Shown here one piece after another: positions 8,089 through 16,189 of a DNA stretch of 64,000 nucleotides. A program made the translations under genes and the position numbers. Below the pieces are notes generated by a model. It searched no databases. It was not told the DNA's origin and saw only the letters and a list, made by a program, of their open reading frames with translations. Position 1 is the stretch's first letter. Each line of letters begins with the position of its first letter. The stretch is from an uncultured Prevotellaceae bacterium (GTDB taxonomy: Bacteria; Bacteroidota; Bacteroidia; Bacteroidales; Bacteroidaceae): NCBI GenBank assembly GCA_902799905.1, contig CADCCB010000015.1, positions 1 to 64,000 on the forward strand, written 5' to 3'.

Positions 8089-11082
8089 ATGGCAAATATC
8101 CCTCAGGAATTTAATACATTCTATCTGAAAGATGTGTCGTTCGTCAACCTGATGTTACGTCGCATCTTCAATGTGCTCATTGTGGCAAATCCCTACGATG
8201 CCTTCATGCTGGAGGATGACGGACGGGTGGATGAGAAAATATTCGATGAATATATGGAGTTAGGACTCCGCTATCCGCCCACGTTCACTCAGGTATCGAC
8301 TATCGAGGAGGCCAACCATGTGTTGCACGATACTGACATCGACCTGGTGATATGTATGCCTGGAACGGCAGACAATGATGCCTTTACGGTGGCACGCGAG
8401 GTGAAGCAGTTGAATCCTGATATCCCTTGCGTGGTGCTGACACCTTTCTCGCATGGTATCACAAAACGTATGCAAAACGAAGATATGTCGATATTCGACT
8501 ATGTGTTCTGTTGGCTGGGTAATACCAATCTCATCCTTTCTATCATCAAGTTGATAGAGGATCGGATGAATATTGAGCACGATACGGAGGAGGCTGGTGT
8601 GCAGATGATCTTATTGGTGGAGGATAATATCCGTTTCTACTCATCGGTGCTGCCAAACCTTTACAACTATATCCTGGCTCAGAGCAAACGATTCTCGACA
8701 GAGGCCCTGAACCCCCATGCTGCTGCCCAGCGCAAGCGAGGCAGGCCGAAGGTTGTACTGGCCACCAACTACGAGGAGGCAATGCGCATCTACGAGAAAT
8801 ACCACGACAATACGCTGGGGGTCATTAGCGACACACGTTTTCCAATACATACACCTGTTGGCAGGCTGAGCCAAGTGGAGGATGGTGATCCTGAGGCTGG
8901 CCTGAAACTGCTGGGTGAGATACGTAAGCGCGACGAGTATGTGCCCTTGATTCTGGAAAGTAGCGAGGTGCAGAACCGCGAGAAGGCCTGGGCTGCTGGC
9001 TTTGATTTCCTGGACAAGAACTCGAAGAAATTCAATGTCGACCTCCGCAACATGATTGAGGAACATCTGGGCTTCGGTGACTTCGTGTTCCGTGATCCTG
9101 AGACGAAAGAAGAGGTGGCACGTGTCTCGAGTCTGAAGGAACTGCAGGATAATATCTTCAAGATCCCCCATGACTCGTTGATGCACCATATCCGTCGTAA
9201 CCACATGAGCCGCTGGCTCTGTGCACGTGCTATCTTCCCTGTCAGTCAGTTCCTGAAGCATGTTACCTGGCATAAGTTGCAGGATGTGGATGCACACCGC
9301 CAGATTATCTTTGATGCCATCGTGCAGTATCGCAGGATGAAGAATATCGGTGTGGTGGCTGTCTTCGATCGTCTGAAGTTCGACCGTTATGCCCATTTCG
9401 CCCGTATCGGTGAAGGCTCGCTGGGCGGTAAGGGCCGTGGTCTCGCCTTCCTTGATAATATCATCAAAAAGCATCCAGAACTCAACCAGTACGAGAATGC
9501 CACCGTGCAGATTCCGAAGACCGTTGTGCTCTGTACGGACTTCTTCGATGAGTTCATGGACAAGAACAACCTGTGGAGCATTGCCCTGAGTGATGCGCCA
9601 GATGAGATTATCCTACAGCATTTCCTCAAGGCTCAGTTGCCTGACTCGCTGATTGCCGACTTCTTCACGTTCTTCGAGGCTATCAAGACTCCTATTGCCG
9701 TGCGTTCGTCGTCGTTGCTGGAAGATTCCCATTATCAGCCGTTTGCAGGTATCTATAGTACCTATATGATTCCCTGGCTCGATGACAAGTATGAGATGCT
9801 GCGCATGCTGGCCTGTGCCATCAAGAGCGTCTATGCCTCAGTCTATTATCGTGACTCGAAAGCCTACATGACGGCTACGCAGAATGTTATCGACCAAGAG
9901 AAGATGGCTGTGATCCTGCAGGAGGTCGTAGGCCATCGTTATGGCGATCTCTATTATCCCACGTTCTCAGGCGTGCTCCGTTCGCTGAACTATTATCCTA
10001 TCGGCGACGAGACGGCAGAAGAGGGCATCGCGTCGCTGGCTCTTGGACTGGGTAAGTATATCGTTGATGGTGGACAGACGTTGCGTGTGTCACCCTATCA
10101 TCCCCATCAGGTGTTGCAGACCAGTGAGATGGAGACGGCTCTGCGTGACACGCAGACTCGCTTCTATGCTCTTGACATGGGCCACGTGGGTGATGACTTC
10201 AAGGTGGACGATGGCTTCAATATAAAAAAGGTACGCGTGAAGCAGGCCGAACAAGATGGTGCGCTGACTTATATCGCCTCCACTTACGATCCTATGGATC
10301 AGGTTATCCGTGACGGCATCTATGAGGGTGGCCGGAAGATTATCTCCTTCTGTGGCGTGCTTCAGCAGGGCGTGTTCCCTCTGCCGGAACTGCTGCAACT
10401 CTCACAAAAACTGGGTGCCGACGAGATGAAGCGCCCTGTGGAGATAGAATTTGCCTGTAACCTGAATGCCGATCGTACTGGCGACTTCTATCTCCTGCAG
10501 ATCCGTCCTATTGTTGACTCGAAGCAGGTGCTTGATGAAGACTTGCAGAAGATTCCTGACGAGCAGTGTCTGCTTCGTTCCCACAACTCTTTGGGACATG
10601 GTATATCCGAAGACGTCGTCGATGTGGTCTATGTGAAGATGGACGAGAACTTCACGGCAGCCAACAATATGCAGATAGCTAGCGAGATAGAACGTATCAA
10701 CCGCCACTTCCTGGATGAGGATAAGAATTATATCCTCATCGGTCCAGGGCGTTGGGGATCGAGCGACTATTGGTTGGGCATTCCTGTGAAGTGGCCCCAT
10801 ATCTCTGCAGCCCGCGTCATTGTGGAGGCTGGCCTGAAAAACTATCATGTTGATCCTTCACAGGGCACCCATTTCTTCCAGAACCTCACCTCGTTTGGTG
10901 TCGGCTACTTCACCATCAACACCTATACAGGTGATGGTGTGATGCAGAAGGAAGTCCTCGATGCCATGCCTGCTGTTGAGGAGACTGATCATGTGCGCCA
11001 TGTGCGCTTCGACCATCCGCTCAAGGTTATGATGGACGGCAAGAAACAGACAGGTGTGGTGCTACTGCCCACCGAGGCGTGA
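8089..11082 (+). CDS. Receiver domains fused to PEP-synthase/PPDK ATP-grasp domain
   Basis: The 997-residue cytoplasmic protein has two tandem response-regulator-like regions (about residues 25-165 and 170-335; the second has VEDN and a late FLDKNSKK lysine). A PPDK_N/PEP-synthase ATP-grasp domain follows (GEGSLGGKGRG about 445, AVRSSSLLEDS about 540, LLQIRPIVDS near 805). The mobile phosphohistidine domain (TxxGGxxxHAA motif) and the PEP/pyruvate domain are absent. In their place is a C-terminal region with GPGRWGSSDYWLG and DPSQGTHFFQN. It therefore cannot be a standard PEP synthase, and the reaction is unknown. It starts 21 bases after the GH127-type gene and overlaps the convergent hydrolase gene by 21 bases. 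Confidence 0.8.
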   Translation: MANIPQEFNTFYLKDVSFVNLMLRRIFNVLIVANPYDAFMLEDDGRVDEKIFDEYMELGLRYPPTFTQVSTIEEANHVLHDTDIDLVICMPGTADNDAFTVAREVKQLNPDIPCVVLTPFSHGITKRMQNEDMSIFDYVFCWLGNTNLILSIIKLIEDRMNIEHDTEEAGVQMILLVEDNIRFYSSVLPNLYNYILAQSKRFSTEALNPHAAAQRKRGRPKVVLATNYEEAMRIYEKYHDNTLGVISDTRFPIHTPVGRLSQVEDGDPEAGLKLLGEIRKRDEYVPLILESSEVQNREKAWAAGFDFLDKNSKKFNVDLRNMIEEHLGFGDFVFRDPETKEEVARVSSLKELQDNIFKIPHDSLMHHIRRNHMSRWLCARAIFPVSQFLKHVTWHKLQDVDAHRQIIFDAIVQYRRMKNIGVVAVFDRLKFDRYAHFARIGEGSLGGKGRGLAFLDNIIKKHPELNQYENATVQIPKTVVLCTDFFDEFMDKNNLWSIALSDAPDEIILQHFLKAQLPDSLIADFFTFFEAIKTPIAVRSSSLLEDSHYQPFAGIYSTYMIPWLDDKYEMLRMLACAIKSVYASVYYRDSKAYMTATQNVIDQEKMAVILQEVVGHRYGDLYYPTFSGVLRSLNYYPIGDETAEEGIASLALGLGKYIVDGGQTLRVSPYHPHQVLQTSEMETALRDTQTRFYALDMGHVGDDFKVDDGFNIKKVRVKQAEQDGALTYIASTYDPMDQVIRDGIYEGGRKIISFCGVLQQGVFPLPELLQLSQKLGADEMKRPVEIEFACNLNADRTGDFYLLQIRPIVDSKQVLDEDLQKIPDEQCLLRSHNSLGHGISEDVVDVVYVKMDENFTAANNMQIASEIERINRHFLDEDKNYILIGPGRWGSSDYWLGIPVKWPHISAARVIVEAGLKNYHVDPSQGTHFFQNLTSFGVGYFTINTYTGDGVMQKEVLDAMPAVEETDHVRHVRFDHPLKVMMDGKKQTGVVLLPTEA

Positions 11083-12048
11083 AAAGTATTCGATGATGTC
11101 TTCCCACGTCTTGAACGTGTCGGAACCGAACTCTAGGAGGGTGGCCATCGTGTCGCCCTCTTTTTTGCTGCTGATGAGGTAGTCGCCATAGAGCAGGTCG
11201 CGACGGGGGGTATAGATGGTGTGGCGCCAGGCCGGCACGTTGATATACTCCTCGAGCCACTGTCCCCAACGGCTCTCCGTTGGGTCTTCGTCCTCTGCCA
11301 CAAAAAACACCTGATAATGCTCGATGAGCAGGCGCACGGCCTTCTGACTACTGCTTGCAGGTTTGTCGTAGGCATCCTTCAGCGTCTCTACACCTATATA
11401 TATTATAGGGCGCTGGCGCTTCTCTTGCTGGTCGTCAATCCAGCGGATGACAGGCACCACGGCGTGCATGAACGAACGGTCGTCCATGCGATGCTCACCA
11501 TGGAAATGCGTGGCCAGCGGGTAATGCTCGCGGAACATGTCGAAGGTATCTACTAGATCGTCCCTGTCGCCAAAGAGGCCGTAGACACGACTGCGCTCCT
11601 CATCGTTTATGCCTAGGAAACGCTGTTCAGATACCTGACGGTATTCCTTTACCATGGCCTTGTCTACATAGAACTGCTGAACCCCATCCTGTCGAGGGTT
11701 CTGGAAGGTCTGTGTGCCTGTCAAGCCATGTGCCTGCATCGTGTCGGCGATGCAGAGGGCAGGATTCATGCAGATGCGGTCGAAACCATAGAGTTGCTCT
11801 GTGTACATGCCGCCCATCGACGTGCCTAGAATCAGGTCTGGCTTCTCCTTTTCGCAGATTTCCTTGAGCAAGGCCTGAGCCTCTGTGGGGTGTACGGGCA
11901 GATCGGGTGCAATGACTTTGGCGTTGGGCATCACCGTGCGCAGACGCTGGACGGTGCCTGACTGGCCACTGCTGCCGAAGCCGTGTACGTATAGCACCGT
12001 CTTGTTCTCCATCAGTTCGGGGAACTGTTTTACATATTGATTATCCAT
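11062..12048 (-). CDS. YqiA-type alpha/beta hydrolase with degenerate HAD-like tail
   Basis: The product is about 328 residues. The N-terminal part is a YqiA/YcfP-like esterase fold: VLYVHGFGSSG, then the nucleophile elbow GTSMGG. The last 115 residues (from RPIIYIGVET) resemble the C-terminal core of 5'-deoxynucleotidases of the HAD superfamily (DLLYGDYLI, then LLEFGS and W). The catalytic DxD of motif I is replaced by YIGVET, so the tail is probably non-catalytic. ATG 12048 lies only 8 bases after a TAACTTTG box; ATG 12012 (MENKTVLYVHG) begins directly at the first strand and is a good alternative start. The substrate is unknown. Confidence 0.75.
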   Translation of the reverse strand: MDNQYVKQFPELMENKTVLYVHGFGSSGQSGTVQRLRTVMPNAKVIAPDLPVHPTEAQALLKEICEKEKPDLILGTSMGGMYTEQLYGFDRICMNPALCIADTMQAHGLTGTQTFQNPRQDGVQQFYVDKAMVKEYRQVSEQRFLGINDEERSRVYGLFGDRDDLVDTFDMFREHYPLATHFHGEHRMDDRSFMHAVVPVIRWIDDQQEKRQRPIIYIGVETLKDAYDKPASSSQKAVRLLIEHYQVFFVAEDEDPTESRWGQWLEEYINVPAWRHTIYTPRRDLLYGDYLISSKKEGDTMATLLEFGSDTFKTWEDIIEYFSRLGGQ

Positions 12049-12056
12049 AACAGTTG

Positions 12057-12064
12057 CAAAGTTA
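12057..12064 (-). promoter_or_regulatory. -7 promoter element of the YqiA-type gene
   Basis: TAACTTTG plus C on the minus strand lies 8 bases before ATG 12048 and 44 bases before ATG 12012. The first spacing would make the mRNA nearly leaderless, so the second start deserves consideration. Confidence 0.6.
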
Positions 12065-12166
12065 CGCATTCTTTTTTGAAATAGTGTATGAACAGGCAAA
12101 AAAATATGAGTAAGGCTTGATTTATATCAACAATTTGTCGATTTCGTACTTATTGGCCCTAAAAAG

Positions 12167-12198
12167 TTTGGAATTGAAAGTAAAACATACTATCTTTG
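12167..12198 (+). promoter_or_regulatory. Strong consensus promoter for a short transcript
   Basis: TTTG (12167-12170), a spacer of 20 bases and TATCTTTG (12191-12198) form one of the best -33/-7 promoters in the window. It does not lead into a gene but into a terminator about 60 bases downstream. Confidence 0.7.
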
Positions 12199-12202
12199 CA
12201 TC

Positions 12203-12266
12203 GTGTTTTTCATAGTATTAGATTTAAGGTTAACAAAGGTTGGGTCACAGCGGTGACCCTTTTTTT
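12203..12266 (+). ncRNA. Candidate small RNA ending in an intrinsic terminator
   Basis: From the expected start (about 12203) to the T-run is roughly 64 bases with no meaningful frame. The end is a perfect 7-bp hairpin, GGGTCAC (12242-12248), loop AGCG, GTGACCC (12253-12259), followed by seven Ts. The body contains TTAGATTTAAGGTTAAC, which resembles short Bacteroidales transcripts I recall, though this could not be searched. Alternatively it is an attenuated leader of the GH43 gene. However, that gene has its own promoter at 12332. Confidence 0.55.
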
Positions 12267-12331
12267 ATGATTAGTGACAAAATTTTTCATTTATTCTGCC
12301 CAAATCTGTTGCATTGTTCGTTTTTTTTTCG

Positions 12332-12339
12332 TATTTTTG
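12332..12339 (+). promoter_or_regulatory. -7 promoter element of the secreted GH43 gene
   Basis: TATTTTTG plus C lies 23 bases before the GH43 start. A TTG 20 bases upstream (12309-12311) can serve as the -33 element. Confidence 0.6.
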
Positions 12340-12362
12340 CCGACGAATAACAAATAGAGGCG

Positions 12363-13904
12363 ATGAAGAAATTATTATTGCTGTTATTACCTGTTTGTTG
12401 CCTGCAGTTGTGGGCGCAAGAACTGCGTAACCCCATTATTCCAGGTTTCCATCCAGACCCTAGCGTGTGTAGGGTGGGGGCGGACTACTATCTGGTCAAC
12501 TCATCCTTTGAGTATTTCCCAGGAGTGCCCATCTTCCATTCCACTGACCTTGTTAACTGGAAGCAGATAGGTAATGTGCTAAACCGAGAGTCCCAACTGT
12601 CGCTCAAGGATGCAACGGGCTGGCAGGGTATCTATGCCCCTACCATCCGCTACAATAATGGCCGTTATTACATGATCACCACCCTTGTTGGCGACAAAGG
12701 CAATTTCATGGTGACAGCCACTAATCCTGCAGGTCCTTGGAGCGACCCTGTCTGGCTGAAGCAAGGTGGCATAGACCCTTCGCTCTATTTCGAGGGTCAG
12801 AAATGCTATATGGTGAGCAATCCTGACAATACCATAACGCTCTGCGAGATTGATGCGAAGACAGGCCGCCAACTGACAGAAAGTCGTAGTATTTGGCGTG
12901 GCACAGGCGGTCGATGGCCAGAGGGTCCCCATATATATAAGAAAGGTGGATACTTTTATCTGCTGATTTCTGAGGGTGGTACAGAGTTGGCTCACTCTAT
13001 CACTATCGCAAGAAGCAAGAATATCTATGGCCCCTATGAGGCTTGTCCGTCCAATCCGATACTGACGCATTGCTCGCTGAAGGGCCAGGACAGTCCCATT
13101 CAGGGTACGGGTCATGGCGACCTGGTGGAGGATGCCAGCGGACACTGGTGGATGGTGTTCCTGGCTTATCGTAACTTTAACGGTTCCTACCACCATTTGG
13201 GACGTGAGACTTTCCTGGCTCCTGTGGAATGGAAGGCCGATGGATGGCCAGTGGTCAATGGCGGTAATATCATCGCGTTGAACGAGCCTCCCAAGAAGAG
13301 TCGTTATGTGGACTTCAGTAAGCCCTTGGGTCCTGATATGATTTATATCCAGAATCCTGACTCTTCCACTTACTGGCAGCATGACGGAAAGATGCGCCTC
13401 TATGGTTCTGTGTATGAGATGCATGAGAACAAGCAGCCTACTTTCGTGGGTATGCGTCAAGAGTCGGCCAAGTTTGTGTTGGATACCAAAATCTCGGCTT
13501 TCGACTTCACTGAAGGTGATGAGGCCGGTCTCTGCGTCTATCAGATGCACGAAGGCTATGTGCAGTGCTGTGTGAGTTATTCGCGTGGTAATAGTCGTTT
13601 TAGATTGCGTTTAGTGCTGAAAGGCATGCAGGCGTTTCTCGTCGATCGTAATTTCGGGGGTTCCCTGTTGGAGAATGTCTGGCTTCGTGTCAAGAGTGAT
13701 GGTGTCAAATACTATTTCTATTATTCTATCAATGGTCAGAAGTACACCTTGTTGGATGCCGTCCCTTGCGCGCTGCTGTCCACGGAGACGGTGGGTGGAT
13801 TCACGGGCGTGACGATGGGTATTTACGCTTATAATGGCAATCCCAAGTTCCAGATGGGACGTTCGTATGCCGATTTCGACTATTTGGAATATGTAGAGGA
13901 ATGA
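12363..13904 (+). CDS. Secreted GH43 beta-xylosidase / alpha-L-arabinofuranosidase
   Basis: The 513-residue enzyme has a signal peptide (about residues 1-18, LWAQ) and a five-bladed GH43 propeller: general base Asp in GFHPDPSV, the pKa-modulating Asp in GGIDPSLYF and the general acid Glu in WPEGPHIYKK. From about residue 325 a lectin-like beta-sandwich follows, as in GH43 proteins with the C-terminal beta-xylosidase domain. The likely role is release of xylose or arabinose from arabinoxylan or arabinan oligomers in the periplasm. Subfamily 12 is my guess from the N-terminal wording. It is followed by the aquaporin gene 40 bases downstream, possibly as one transcript. Confidence 0.9.
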   Translation: MKKLLLLLLPVCCLQLWAQELRNPIIPGFHPDPSVCRVGADYYLVNSSFEYFPGVPIFHSTDLVNWKQIGNVLNRESQLSLKDATGWQGIYAPTIRYNNGRYYMITTLVGDKGNFMVTATNPAGPWSDPVWLKQGGIDPSLYFEGQKCYMVSNPDNTITLCEIDAKTGRQLTESRSIWRGTGGRWPEGPHIYKKGGYFYLLISEGGTELAHSITIARSKNIYGPYEACPSNPILTHCSLKGQDSPIQGTGHGDLVEDASGHWWMVFLAYRNFNGSYHHLGRETFLAPVEWKADGWPVVNGGNIIALNEPPKKSRYVDFSKPLGPDMIYIQNPDSSTYWQHDGKMRLYGSVYEMHENKQPTFVGMRQESAKFVLDTKISAFDFTEGDEAGLCVYQMHEGYVQCCVSYSRGNSRFRLRLVLKGMQAFLVDRNFGGSLLENVWLRVKSDGVKYYFYYSINGQKYTLLDAVPCALLSTETVGGFTGVTMGIYAYNGNPKFQMGRSYADFDYLEYVEE

Positions 13905-13944
13905 ATCAACAAATTCGATTTTTAATATTTAAAAACTAACGATT

Positions 13945-14631
13945 ATGAAGAAGTATTTAGCAGAAGCAGTAGGCACGATGGTGCTTGTGTTGATGGGTTG
14001 CGGCGTTGCCGTGAGTCTGAATTGCAGTTCTGATTGTTCGACGGTGGCTAATGCAGCCAGTGTGATAGGTACTGCCTTCGCCTTCGGTCTGGCAGTAGTG
14101 GCCATGGCTTATACCATTGGTGGCATCTCTGGTTGTCATATCAACCCCGCCATCACCTTGGGATGCCTGCTTACTGGCCGTATCAGTGGTAAGGATGCTG
14201 CTGGTTACATCTGTGCACAGATTGTGGGTGCCTTTATCGGCTCTGCCATCCTCTTTGCCCTCACCAGCAATGTGGCAGGTCTCGATGGAACGGGTGCCAA
14301 CGACTTGCAGAAAGGCGTCACCTGGTTGGGTGGTCTCATCGCAGAGATTGTGTTCACCTGTGTGTTCGTACTCGTAGTGCTGGGTGCCACCTCGAAGACC
14401 AATGGGGCTACCAATAACTTTGCAGGCCTGGCTATCGGTCTCTCGCTGGTGCTCGTCCATCTGGTGTGCATCCGCTACACAGGCACCTCTGTCAATCCTG
14501 CCCGTAGTCTGGCTCCCGCCATCTTCCAGCAAGGAACGGCTCTGACCAATTTGTGGATTTTCATCGTCGGTCCATTCGTTGGTGCTGCCCTCGCTGCCGG
14601 CATCTGGAAGACTGTCGAACCGAAGAAGTGA
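13945..14631 (+). CDS. aqpZ: Aquaporin Z-type MIP channel
   Basis: The 228-residue integral membrane protein belongs to the MIP family. Both half-helix motifs are present: NPA in GCHINPAIT (about residue 67) and NPA in SVNPARSLAPA (about residue 180). The Arg of the second motif and the small residues fit a water-selective AqpZ-like channel rather than a glycerol facilitator. Six hydrophobic segments are visible and the length is usual. The next gene has its ribosome binding site directly after the stop, suggesting co-transcription with the WG-repeat lipoprotein gene. Confidence 0.95.
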   Translation: MKKYLAEAVGTMVLVLMGCGVAVSLNCSSDCSTVANAASVIGTAFAFGLAVVAMAYTIGGISGCHINPAITLGCLLTGRISGKDAAGYICAQIVGAFIGSAILFALTSNVAGLDGTGANDLQKGVTWLGGLIAEIVFTCVFVLVVLGATSKTNGATNNFAGLAIGLSLVLVHLVCIRYTGTSVNPARSLAPAIFQQGTALTNLWIFIVGPFVGAALAAGIWKTVEPKK

Positions 14632-14653
14632 TCGAGGTCAAAGGAGGAAAAAC

Positions 14654-16003
14654 ATGAAGAGAACAGCATTATGGGCACTCCTGTTGCTTATTACTGGCGT
14701 GCTGACATCATGTGAGACGCAAGAAGAAACCGTTTCCAAGTTGGTGCCTTACATTGACGAGGATGGTACGTATGGTTTTAGGGACACGGCCACCAACAAA
14801 CTGGTAGTTCCCTGTCAGTGGTATGCTGCCCGTTCTTTCAGCGATGGCCTGGCGGCAGTGATGGGTGAAAATGAAAGATGGGGCTTCATTGACGAGACCG
14901 GACGGTTGGTCGCTCCGTGTCAGTGGATTGAGGTCTATGATTTCCATGAAGGCATGGCCGCTGTTCGTGAGGATGATAACTATGGCTTTATTGACAAAAC
15001 GGGACAGTTAGTCATTCCGTATGAGTGGCCCATCGTCTGGAGTTTCAGCGATGGCCTGGCTGCCGCACGTAAAGACGGTCGTAATTGTTTCATAGATAAG
15101 ACAGGTCAGGTGGTTGTTACCTCTGAGCATCGGTTCTTCCAAGGGCTTCATGAAGGCATGGCTGTTGTGACAGCCGGGGGCATTGAAGATATGAAATATG
15201 GCTTCATCGATAAAACGGCCCAGTTGGTCATCCCCTGCCAGTGGTCATATGCCGAGTCTTTCAGTGATGGTCTGGCTTATGTGCAAGACGAGAATGGAAT
15301 GTATGGATACGTAGACAAGACAGGACAGACGACGATTCCCTGCCAGTGGCAATTGGCAGGTGATTTCAAAGACGGACTGGCTTATGTTATGGATACTGTT
15401 CCAAGGTTCGGGTTCATATGTAAGACAGGAGAGGTGGTTATCCCATGCAAATGGGAATGGGCTTCCGATTTCTCTGATGGCTTGGCACCTGTGAAGAATG
15501 ATGATGGTATGCATGGCTTCATCGACAAGACGGGCCAGGTGGTCATTCCTTGCAAATATCGTATTGCTGAGTCTTTTGTAGATGGTCAGGCACTGGTTGA
15601 AGATCGGGATGGTGAATACTACATTGACACCAATGGACGACGCATCGAGTGTGTGAGAGACGGTGATGCGGCTTCTGATGGGCCCTTAGTCTCGGCTATT
15701 GATGAAATGAACAGGCAATTGTCGGAAAGTGATAATGTGACGACAGGTTCCCTGAAACTTCTGGGCGATAAGGTCATCTACACAATCTTGGTCGATGATT
15801 CAGAGAATGACCTGTCATCATTGAATGGCAATCGTGCTGCGTTTAAGCACGAATTGTCGCTGGGTGATGCCGACAAGGCCCTCTGGCAGAAAGCGGCTGA
15901 TGCAGGTAAATGCATATCCCTCTTCTATAAGGGTACTGCCCTCGGTGGGTCTGCTACTATCCTCTTCTCAAATGAGGAGGTTAAGGAGGTCCTGAGCAGA
16001 TAG
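14654..16003 (+). CDS. WG-repeat lipoprotein
   Basis: The 449-residue product has a lipoprotein signal (GVLTSC, Cys about residue 20). About eight or nine WG-type repeats follow (for example WGFIDETGRLVAPCQW and YGFIDKTGQLVIPYEW) over residues 32-335, then a different C-terminal domain of about 100 residues (DKVIYTILVDDS, ALWQKAADAGKCISLFYKG). WG-repeat proteins are surface or periplasmic with no agreed function. ATG 14654 is preceded by AAGGAGG (14641-14647), a strong Shine-Dalgarno sequence that is unusual here and fixes the start; the in-frame upstream extension overlaps aqpZ and is rejected. A terminator follows at 16053. Confidence 0.85.
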   Translation: MKRTALWALLLLITGVLTSCETQEETVSKLVPYIDEDGTYGFRDTATNKLVVPCQWYAARSFSDGLAAVMGENERWGFIDETGRLVAPCQWIEVYDFHEGMAAVREDDNYGFIDKTGQLVIPYEWPIVWSFSDGLAAARKDGRNCFIDKTGQVVVTSEHRFFQGLHEGMAVVTAGGIEDMKYGFIDKTAQLVIPCQWSYAESFSDGLAYVQDENGMYGYVDKTGQTTIPCQWQLAGDFKDGLAYVMDTVPRFGFICKTGEVVIPCKWEWASDFSDGLAPVKNDDGMHGFIDKTGQVVIPCKYRIAESFVDGQALVEDRDGEYYIDTNGRRIECVRDGDAASDGPLVSAIDEMNRQLSESDNVTTGSLKLLGDKVIYTILVDDSENDLSSLNGNRAAFKHELSLGDADKALWQKAADAGKCISLFYKGTALGGSATILFSNEEVKEVLSR

Positions 16004-16052
16004 CACGAGCAGAATAGTTAAGATCGATTAACATTTGAAAGTTTTGTCGACT

Positions 16053-16087
16053 AATTGGCGGTTAATTTCTACTAACCGCCAATTTTT
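16053..16087 (+). terminator. Intrinsic terminator after the WG-repeat gene
   Basis: A perfect 12-bp stem, AATTGGCGGTTA (16053-16064) with TAACCGCCAATT (16073-16084), has an 8-base loop and is followed by a short T-run. Confidence 0.8.
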
Positions 16088-16121
16088 GTCTATCTTGTTT
16101 TCCTGTTTGTTTTTTTCTTTC

Positions 16122-16129
16122 TACCTTTG
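16122..16129 (+). promoter_or_regulatory. -7 promoter element of the export operon
   Basis: TACCTTTG followed by C lies 39 bases before the first possible TolC start, with TTG/TTTG trimers upstream at 16096 and 16106. It probably drives the whole tolC-to-LytTR operon. Confidence 0.65.
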
Positions 16130-16141
16130 CACCGTGAAAAA

Positions 16142-16189
16142 ATGAAGAAAATAACAAGATATGGAAAAAGTCATGAATCTATTTATTAA
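16142..16189 (+). CDS. Possible leader peptide overlapping the TolC start
   Basis: ATG 16142 opens a 15-codon frame (MKKITRYGKSHESIY) whose TAA ends one base before ATG 16191. That second ATG begins a normal signal peptide in the TolC frame (MKGEAKRLVPVC). The layout would allow translational coupling from a short leader into tolC. It may also be chance; no regulatory hairpin was seen. Confidence 0.3.
   Translation: MKKITRYGKSHESIY

Noticed and set aside
8089-11082. True phosphoenolpyruvate synthase
   Set aside because: The phosphohistidine and PEP-binding domains are missing despite the good ATP-grasp match.
12203-12266. Metabolite-binding riboswitch for the GH43 gene
   Set aside because: It is too short to hold a known aptamer, and the downstream gene has its own promoter.
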